A stretch of 35,384 bases of DNA from an uncultured Agathobacter sp. (GTDB lineage: Bacteria > Bacillota > Clostridia > Lachnospirales > Lachnospiraceae), in NCBI GenBank assembly GCA_945910395.1, contig CAMDYX010000023.1:1-35384 (forward strand), written 5' to 3'. Every line of letters starts with the position of its first letter. Positions within the stretch are counted from its first letter, which is position 1. The notes beneath the pieces were generated by a model, which was not told the origin of the DNA, searched no databases, and saw nothing but the letters and a program-made list of their open reading frames with translations. Made by a program: the position numbers and the translations under genes. This document shows positions 17,357 through 23,007 of the stretch, one piece after another.

Positions 17357-17957
17357 AGTAGATATGGTCTTGGAGAGACCATCATACTTTTTTGTTCTCC
17401 CTTTTCGGATTTCAAATATGCAAATTCATTCAGGAACACATTTCCGAAATGGGAGTTTTTATTTTGGTATGTACCATTTTAGTAGCATACATACCTTTTT
17501 ACTTTTTTACCAATTCTGGTATGTACCTTCTCGTAAGGCATGCATACTATTTTTCTTTCTTATTGTTTTTGGTATGCATACTTCAAGTAGCACTACATAC
17601 AACTTTTCTTTTTCTTCTAATTTAGTATGTATATTTTCTAAAAATGTTGGAAGTCCGCAGGAAAATTACATACTTTTTTCTTTATTTTTTTCATTTGGTA
17701 TGTACGCCCACTTAAAACCTGAATACAATTTTTCGCTTTATTCTATTTTAGTATGTATGCACTCGAAAAACCTACATACCGGCTTACATATTTCCATATT
17801 TTGGTATGTATGCACTCGAAAAACCTACATACTGTTTTCATCTTTTACATAGTTTAGTAGGTATCCCAGGAAAAACATACATACCATTTTCCCTTTTCTT
17901 CTAATTTGGGATGTTCACTTCCCGAAAAAATAGAAGCTCCAGGCAAATTTACATACT
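17357..17957. repeat. Phased tandem array of ten dyads, 53-bp period
   Basis: This fills the 664-bp gap between speE and the dehydrogenase. Ten units run from RGTATGT to ACATACY, at 17357, 17466, 17518, 17571, 17624, 17697, 17750, 17803, 17856 and 17908. From the second unit the start-to-start steps are 52, 53, 53, 73, 53, 53, 53 and 52. The interval from one unit's end 7-mer to the next unit's start 7-mer is exactly 22 bases in all eight intact cases, and is T/C-rich on the plus strand. The interiors are 16-17 bases, except two of 36-37 (units 5 and 10). Units 7 and 8 have identical interiors. Units 5 and 10 and their leading 22-mers resemble each other, suggesting block duplication. The array begins at the speE stop codon. 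Copy D of the palindromic repeat interrupts it between units 1 and 2. Confidence 0.9.
17397..17455 (+). repeat. Palindromic repeat, internally deleted copy D
   Basis: CTCCC-TTTCGGA on the left pairs with CCGAAA-GGGAG on the right, around AAATATGCAAATTCATTCAGG, the right-end sequence of full copies. The middle is missing. It lies inside a 22-bp spacer of the dyad array: removing about 55 bases restores the normal spacing, so it looks like an insertion into a pre-existing array. Confidence 0.8.
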
Positions 17958-18826
17958 TATTCTGTGTGTTTTTTCCCCTCTTCTTCTTCCAGAAGATCCT
18001 CCACATACTTCGGAAGCATGAATGCGCCCCTGTGAAGATTGGTGGTATAGTACCAGGTTTTTATATTTCTCGCTTTCCAGCGGGCTGGGTCAAAATCATT
18101 GAGCGGATGGTACTTTTTCGATGCAAACCCAAACATCCAGATGCCTGCCGGGCAGGTGGGAATGCTGGCCTGATATACACGGCTGATTGGAAAGCTGCGG
18201 TATACCTTTCGATGCATTGCCCGAAAAGCCGCCTCGTCCTCATCGTAGAACGGGCTTCCGTGCTGATACACCATGATTCCGTCATCATGGAGCGCACGAT
18301 AACAGCTTCCGTAAAATTCCTTTGTAAACAGACCTTCCGTATATCCAAAGGGATCGGTGGAATCGTTGATAATCAGGTCATATTTATCAGTGCATCTTCG
18401 CAGGAAACGAAGGCCATCCATATTGGTTACGGTGACCCGGGGATCCTCAAAACCCTTTGCGGTTTCCGGGAAAAACTCCTTACTCACGGACACAAACATC
18501 TCATCCGGCTCCACCACATCGATATGCTCGATCTCCGGATATTCAATACAGGTGCGGGCAACTCCTCCATCGCCTCCACCGATAATCAGAACATCCTTGA
18601 CATGGGGATGAACTGCCATCGGGACATGAACCACCATTTCGTTATAGATAAATTCATCTGCCTCGGAAAAAATAATATCCCCATCCAAAACGATCATTTT
18701 TCCGAATTCCTTCGACTCAAATACGTCAATGCGCTGATAGTCATTTTCCTGGGAAAACAGCTGCTTATCCACACGGACGCTGGTCTTGACATTATCGGTG
18801 TCCATCTGTGAAAACCAGATATCCAT
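17957..18826 (-). CDS. speE: Spermidine synthase (aminopropyltransferase)
   Basis: A 289-residue Rossmann-fold aminopropyltransferase. Family members move an aminopropyl group from decarboxylated S-adenosylmethionine to putrescine. Visible motifs are EADEFIYNEMVVHVPM (54-69), GGGDGG (83-88), VVEPDEMFV (usual VEID, here with Pro), NDSTDPFG (from 154, with the catalytic Asp155) and CPAGIWMFGFASKK. Length matches Gram-positive SpeE. The gene starts two bases after the speA stop, and its GGAGG ribosome site lies within the last codons of speA, so the two are coupled. No S-adenosylmethionine decarboxylase (speD) is visible in the window, and the operon also carries the alternative carboxyspermidine route, so the true substrate is open. 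The stop codon touches the first repeat of the dyad array. Confidence 0.93.
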   Translation of the reverse strand: MDIWFSQMDTDNVKTSVRVDKQLFSQENDYQRIDVFESKEFGKMIVLDGDIIFSEADEFIYNEMVVHVPMAVHPHVKDVLIIGGGDGGVARTCIEYPEIEHIDVVEPDEMFVSVSKEFFPETAKGFEDPRVTVTNMDGLRFLRRCTDKYDLIINDSTDPFGYTEGLFTKEFYGSCYRALHDDGIMVYQHGSPFYDEDEAAFRAMHRKVYRSFPISRVYQASIPTCPAGIWMFGFASKKYHPLNDFDPARWKARNIKTWYYTTNLHRGAFMLPKYVEDLLEEEEGKKHTE

Positions 18827-18828
18827 CT

Positions 18829-20277
18829 TTAGACCTCCTTATCAATCACACATAAATGCAGGACCTCCGGGTCAAGGGTTCCCTGAAGTGAACAGCCCTT
18901 TTCTCTTGCATACTGTATGTATTCAATAATTTCATCTGTAATTCTCTCTCCCGGTGTAAGAATCGGTATTCCTGGCGGATAACACATCACAAGCTCCCCA
19001 CAAATCATTCCTGAGGATTCTTCAATGGGAACCTGTTTTTTCTTCGCATAAAAGGCCTGATTCGGTGTCAGAACCACCTCCGGCTGAATGAACTCTCCAC
19101 AATACAGGTCATTGGTATTCTTTCCGTACACTCGCTTGATGTCTTCTAAGGCTCCCACAAGGCGCTCAATATCCTGAATACGGTCTCCGATGGAAATATA
19201 CGCTAAGATATTTCCGATATCTCCAAACTCAATCTGTATGTCATACTCATCCCGGAGCAGGTCATATACCTCGATTCCTGTCAGACCGATTCCCTGAGTA
19301 TAAACGGAAAGCTTTGTCACATCATAATCAAATACGCTGTCCCCGTCGATCAATTCTTTTCCATATGCATAATATCCGCCGATGGCATTAATCTCACTTC
19401 TGGCATATTCCGCCATACGGCTCACCTTTGCAAAGGACTCTTCTCCGCGCAATGCAAGATTTCGCCTTGAAATATCCAGACTGGACAGCAAAAGGTAGGA
19501 AGCGCTGGTGGTCTGCGTAAGATTGATGATCTGTCTTACATAATCTGCATCTACATGCTCACCGCAAAGCAGAATGGAGCTCTGTGTCAGACTTCCTCCG
19601 GATTTGTGCATGGATACCGCAGCAAGATCCGCTCCCGCAGCAATTCCCGAAATCGGAAGCTCCTCATTGAAATACAAATGCGTTCCGTGTGCCTCGTCTG
19701 CAAGAACCTTCATTCCTTTTTCATGGGCCATTCTTACAATTTCAACCATATTGGAGCAGATACCATAATAGGTAGGATTATTTATAAATACGGCAACCGC
19801 ATCCGGATTTTCCCCAATGACGCGGCGCATTTCCTCCACCTCTACGCCAAGGGCAATGCCGATTTTCGGGTTTACCTTTACCTCGACATACACCGGAATT
19901 CCGCCGCAAAGCACAAGAGCATTGATCACACTCTTATGCACATTTCTTGGAAGTATAATCTTGTCTCCGGCCTTGCAGACAGCCAGAATCATGGTCTGTA
20001 CTGCGCTGGTGGTTCCGTTTACCATGAAAAAAGCATGGCTTGCACCGAAGGCTTCGGCGGTAAGGTCCTCCGCTTCCTTGATGACGGAAACCGGATGTCC
20101 CAGATTGTCCAGAGGCTTCATGGAATTGACATCCAGACCAACACATTTTTCTCCGAGAAGCTCCACAAGCTCCGGGTTTCCTCTTCCTCTTTTATGTCCC
20201 GGCACGTCAAACGGAACCACTCTTTTTTTACGGAAATGCTCTAATGCTTCATATATTGGTGCTGATTTTTGGTTCAT
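18829..20277 (-). CDS. speA: Arginine decarboxylase (fold type I, SpeA-like)
   Basis: A 482-residue PLP enzyme of the Orn/Lys/Arg decarboxylase family, aspartate-aminotransferase fold, close in length to Bacillus SpeA. The PLP lysine is in SMHKSGGSLTQSS. DEAHGTH, FMVNGTTSAVQTM and the C-terminal CYPPGIPILTPGE loop are family hallmarks. It should decarboxylate arginine to agmatine. Lysine or ornithine cannot be excluded by sequence alone, but agmatine deiminase and N-carbamoylputrescine amidase in the same operon make arginine the logical substrate. The ATG has AAGGGAAGAG upstream. It is the first gene of the polyamine operon, behind a consensus promoter and a leader ending in an intrinsic terminator. 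Confidence 0.94.
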   Translation of the reverse strand: MNQKSAPIYEALEHFRKKRVVPFDVPGHKRGRGNPELVELLGEKCVGLDVNSMKPLDNLGHPVSVIKEAEDLTAEAFGASHAFFMVNGTTSAVQTMILAVCKAGDKIILPRNVHKSVINALVLCGGIPVYVEVKVNPKIGIALGVEVEEMRRVIGENPDAVAVFINNPTYYGICSNMVEIVRMAHEKGMKVLADEAHGTHLYFNEELPISGIAAGADLAAVSMHKSGGSLTQSSILLCGEHVDADYVRQIINLTQTTSASYLLLSSLDISRRNLALRGEESFAKVSRMAEYARSEINAIGGYYAYGKELIDGDSVFDYDVTKLSVYTQGIGLTGIEVYDLLRDEYDIQIEFGDIGNILAYISIGDRIQDIERLVGALEDIKRVYGKNTNDLYCGEFIQPEVVLTPNQAFYAKKKQVPIEESSGMICGELVMCYPPGIPILTPGERITDEIIEYIQYAREKGCSLQGTLDPEVLHLCVIDKEV

Positions 20278-20303
20278 TTCATTCTCTTCCCTTTAGTTTC
20301 ATT

Positions 20304-20336
20304 AAAAAAAGCAAGTGGCAACACACCACCTGCTTT
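20304..20336 (-). terminator. Intrinsic terminator / attenuator before speA
   Basis: On the minus strand AAAGCAGGTGG pairs with CCACTTGCTTT around a seven-base loop and is followed by seven Ts. It lies only about 27 bases before the speA ATG, too close for a promoter in between. It therefore either ends cheY-side transcripts with read-through into speA, or acts as an attenuator for the promoter at 20522-20550. Confidence 0.85.
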
Positions 20337-20515
20337 CAACGACAAAATAAGCTATCCCATATAAGAGTATTTCTGCAAATAAATGCTACTCATATTGACC
20401 GTTTCACAAGATGATGTGCCCATGCACTGATTATAAAGTAATCAACTTATAAAATTTGAGCTTTTAACTCAATCAATAATTCGCTTTGCAAAACAAATAC
20501 TCTGTTTTACTCACA
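20337..20515 (-). promoter_or_regulatory. speA leader with candidate antiterminator
   Basis: This is the transcribed leader between the predicted start and the terminator. GGCACATCATCT (20420-20409) can pair over 12 bases, four of them G-U, with AGGTGGTGTGTT (20331-20320), which covers most of the terminator's 5' arm and loop. The two structures exclude each other. A local hairpin GTGC-ATGG-GCAC overlaps the same segment and could compete. It matches no riboswitch class I can recognise (no T-box, S-box or ykkC core). A sensing role is inference. Confidence 0.5.
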
Positions 20516-20521
20516 ACTTGG

Positions 20522-20550
20522 ATTATATATCCAGATAAGAATAATGTCAA
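20522..20550 (-). promoter_or_regulatory. Consensus sigma-A promoter of the polyamine operon
   Basis: TTGACA at 20550-20545 and TATAAT at 20527-20522, exactly 17 bases apart on the minus strand, match the vegetative consensus at all twelve positions. It starts 13 bases after the cheY-like stop. The predicted transcript start near 20515 gives a leader of about 238 bases before speA. Confidence 0.9.
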
Positions 20551-20562
20551 ATAGCTTTTATA

Positions 20563-20922
20563 CTACTGACCCAGACAAATTTCCATTGCCTCTTTCACTT
20601 CATTCATTCCAAATGGCTTACGGATACAGGTAACTGCGCCCTTTTCCTTTGCAGTGTCTATAATGTGCTGCTGTCCGCCGATGGATGAGCAGATGACAAC
20701 CTTTGCCTTCGGATCCATTGACCTCAATTTATCTAAGGTTTCAATCCCATTATCCTCCATGATAATATCCAGAAATACAACATCCGGCTTTTCTTTTTCG
20801 TAAATCTCCAATAATTCTTCTCCGGATTTGGTTCCGATTACAGTATGCCCAAGCTCCTCCAAAAATTCTCCAAGGAAATCACGCATCATGGCTGCATCGT
20901 CTGTTACGATCACTTTTGCCAT
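20563..20922 (-). CDS. Stand-alone response-regulator receiver (CheY-like)
   Basis: A 119-residue single receiver domain with no output domain. The acidic pair Asp8-Asp9, phospho-acceptor Asp52 (VVFLDIIM), Ser79/Ser80 and Lys102 (IRKPFG) are all present, so it should accept phosphate. Such domains act by protein-protein contact, for example at the flagellar switch or as phosphate relays. It starts 50 bases after the hydrogenase-like chemotaxis sensor and downstream of the hybrid kinase, so these are its likely partners (inference from position). A GAAAGTGAG site precedes ATG. It may equally serve the main chemotaxis system. Confidence 0.92.
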   Translation of the reverse strand: MAKVIVTDDAAMMRDFLGEFLEELGHTVIGTKSGEELLEIYEKEKPDVVFLDIIMEDNGIETLDKLRSMDPKAKVVICSSIGGQQHIIDTAKEKGAVTCIRKPFGMNEVKEAMEICLGQ

Positions 20923-20972
20923 ACTAAAATCTCACTTTCTTTTGTATATTTTTCTAAGAAAAAGTTTTTCAT

Positions 20973-22886
20973 CTAGTTCTTCAGCTGCTCTAAAGCATCC
21001 CTGACATTTTTGGAAACCTCACCTACGGTATCGGTTGCTGCACTGATTTCCTCGGTCCGGGCTGCAAGGTCTGTCATATGGTCACTTACTGCATTCACAA
21101 GATTCTTTAGCTCGCTTGCTTTTTCTGTCAGCTCTTCTATGGTTGAAGAAATCTGCTCTTTGTTTGTAATACTGTCTGCAGAGGCTACTTCACAGGAAGC
21201 AGACAGCTCCCGCATCTCTGCTGCAACAACGGAAAATCCTTTACCGGATTCTCCTGCCCTTACCGCCTCCACCGCAGCGTTCAGTGACAAAAGGCCGGTC
21301 TGCTTGGAAATCTTAGAGATATTCTTATTATTCCGCTCCAACTCCAGCAGAAGCGCGGAAATACTCGTAAAAGAATCTACCATCTGATTGCAGAATTCAC
21401 GGACCTCCTCCATGGCCTCCTGAATCTGGCAGGTTTCCTGAGCGGTCTGCTCATTTCCCTGAGCCACTTCTGAGATGGATATATCCAGCTTATCAAAATC
21501 ATTTTCCACAAAAGCTGCAATCTGCTCACTTTTTTCTCTTGCATGGTCGGATAAAGCCAGAATCTTTCTGCTCTCTTCTTCTACCTTCTTTTTCTCAAAC
21601 TGTATACAGCTCTCCGGCACATTGCAGCCGTTGTATATGGCAACAGCCATATCCTTACAGTTTCCGTAACCGCAGGCCCCGCAGTTGATGCTGCGCTCTG
21701 CATCGGTATGCTTTTCCATGGACAAATAAATCTTGTTCAGCTCCTGTTCAGATGGCAGCTTGATTCCACACTGGGCGGATCGATCTGTATAGTGCCGCAC
21801 AAAATCCTCCAGCTTCAGTCTGGAGAATTTTCGGTTCAAACGGCGCAGCCGCCGCTTCGGTGATAATTTTTCCTCAATTCGTCCAAGCCCTTTCTTTCTT
21901 CCGCGAAGCTTGGCACGAATCTGGTTCATCTCAAAATAGATGTCATCCGAAGCTGTAATAGCCGAGTCCGTCGCCGTGCCGTACAGACATCCCTGGGAAC
22001 AGTTTAAGGCATCCACCATGAAGGGAAGCTCCTTGCCCTTCTCCAGCTGTTCTTTGTACAGCTCTAAGAACTCGTATACATGCTTTTCTCCCTCGATCTG
22101 GCGAATAAACATGTCCTCCCCGCAGAACCAGTAGACATTTTCCTTTAATCCACCCGGCATCGGGTAAATGGCTCCCATACCATACTCAATTTCATCAGAG
22201 GCATCTGCTCCGAATAAATTGTGCCTTTGCATATATTCGATCAGATGCTTGAAGGTCACATTATACTGGATATTTCCCTCGGTATTGGGGTCCTCAATCT
22301 CGTTTTTCTTAGCAATACAAGGACTGATAAAGGCAAGCTTATCCGTAACCTTTAAATATTTTCTGGCATAGACTGCCATACACATCATAGGACTGTGAAT
22401 TGGGAAAAGCTGCGGAATCAGCTGTGGAATATACTTTTCAATATATCCTACTACCGCAGGACATGGCTGGGAGATTCCGCCATAAAAATTGTATTTTGTA
22501 ATATAACGAATATATGCCCATGTGGTAATATCCGCACCTGCAGCAACATTAAAAATCCGGTTTACGCCAAGCTTTTTTAATCCACCTAAAATCCTACCAT
22601 ACTCCTTTGGATAATTAGCCATAAAAGCCGGCGCCACCAGTAACGATATCCTCTCTCCACGCTTCAAATCTGCGAAAAACCGTTCTGTGTCATCCTCGTA
22701 AGAACGGGCCTGATGCTCGCAGGCATCAAAGCAGGAACCGCACCCGATACATTGTGTTGGATTCACATCAATCCGCTGTCTGCCATTTTCTACCGTCGAA
22801 CGGTTCGCTGTAATAACGGGGCATACTGAAATACACCGGTTACATCCCACACATTTTTCATTTGTAAAAATCAAGCCCTGATTCAT
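20973..22886 (-). CDS. Cytosolic FeFe-hydrogenase-like sensor with chemotaxis signalling domain
   Basis: About 637 residues from ATG 22886, preceded by AAGGAG; an upstream in-frame ATG at 22973 lacks a ribosome site and overlaps the promoter. Order: two [4Fe-4S] ferredoxin motifs (Cys 12, 15, 18, 22 and 46, 49, 52, 56); an iron-hydrogenase large-subunit domain (about 80-365); a second Fe-S module CGACGYGNC...CIQFEK (about 410-440); a methyl-accepting-chemotaxis-type coiled coil (about 470-637, hairpin NAAVEAVRAGESGKGFSVVA). The four H-cluster ligand cysteines are all seen: QPCP, SPCIAKKNE and NCSQGC. The proton-relay cysteine of catalytic enzymes (SCCP) is Pro here, as in putative sensory hydrogenases. 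No transmembrane segment. It probably senses H2 or redox state and signals to a histidine kinase (inference). Confidence 0.88.
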   Translation of the reverse strand: MNQGLIFTNEKCVGCNRCISVCPVITANRSTVENGRQRIDVNPTQCIGCGSCFDACEHQARSYEDDTERFFADLKRGERISLLVAPAFMANYPKEYGRILGGLKKLGVNRIFNVAAGADITTWAYIRYITKYNFYGGISQPCPAVVGYIEKYIPQLIPQLFPIHSPMMCMAVYARKYLKVTDKLAFISPCIAKKNEIEDPNTEGNIQYNVTFKHLIEYMQRHNLFGADASDEIEYGMGAIYPMPGGLKENVYWFCGEDMFIRQIEGEKHVYEFLELYKEQLEKGKELPFMVDALNCSQGCLYGTATDSAITASDDIYFEMNQIRAKLRGRKKGLGRIEEKLSPKRRLRRLNRKFSRLKLEDFVRHYTDRSAQCGIKLPSEQELNKIYLSMEKHTDAERSINCGACGYGNCKDMAVAIYNGCNVPESCIQFEKKKVEEESRKILALSDHAREKSEQIAAFVENDFDKLDISISEVAQGNEQTAQETCQIQEAMEEVREFCNQMVDSFTSISALLLELERNNKNISKISKQTGLLSLNAAVEAVRAGESGKGFSVVAAEMRELSASCEVASADSITNKEQISSTIEELTEKASELKNLVNAVSDHMTDLAARTEEISAATDTVGEVSKNVRDALEQLKN

Positions 22887-22944
22887 TCGTAAACTCCTTC
22901 TGTCGCGTAACGGGCACTCCCCAATACCCCGCATACATATGTAA

Positions 22945-22973
22945 AGTATATCAAATGTGCATACGAAAAACAA
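22945..22973 (-). promoter_or_regulatory. Likely promoter of the hydrogenase-like sensor gene
   Basis: TTGTTT at 22973-22968 and TATACT at 22950-22945 are 17 bases apart on the minus strand. The predicted start lies about 50 bases before ATG 22886. It would let the sensor and cheY-like gene be expressed apart from the upstream kinase. Confidence 0.55.
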
Positions 22974-23007
22974 CTAACAAAAAAGACGTGTGGAGCCTGT
23001 TGGTTCA

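Noticed and set aside
17331-17852. Plus-strand open frame of 173 codons across the dyad array
   Set aside because: It is a by-product of pyrimidine-rich repeats: repeated FWYV/CTRKTYILF-like words, no ribosome site, no family resemblance, and a 53-base period that shifts the frame.
17466-17957. CRISPR array (repeat 36 bases, spacers 17 bases) in the dyad array
   Set aside because: The central 22 bases of the would-be repeat vary freely, the would-be spacers are too short and two are identical, and no cas gene is present.
17906-18811. Plus-strand open frame of 301 codons opposite speE
   Set aside because: It is antisense to a complete, motif-bearing speE, with no recognisable product or ribosome site.
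19555-20244. Plus-strand open frame of 229 codons opposite speA
   Set aside because: Antisense shadow of speA; no start signal or domain.
22887-22973. Longer N-terminus for the hydrogenase-like sensor
   Set aside because: The extra codons overlap the likely promoter, and ATG 22886 has AAGGAG directly upstream.
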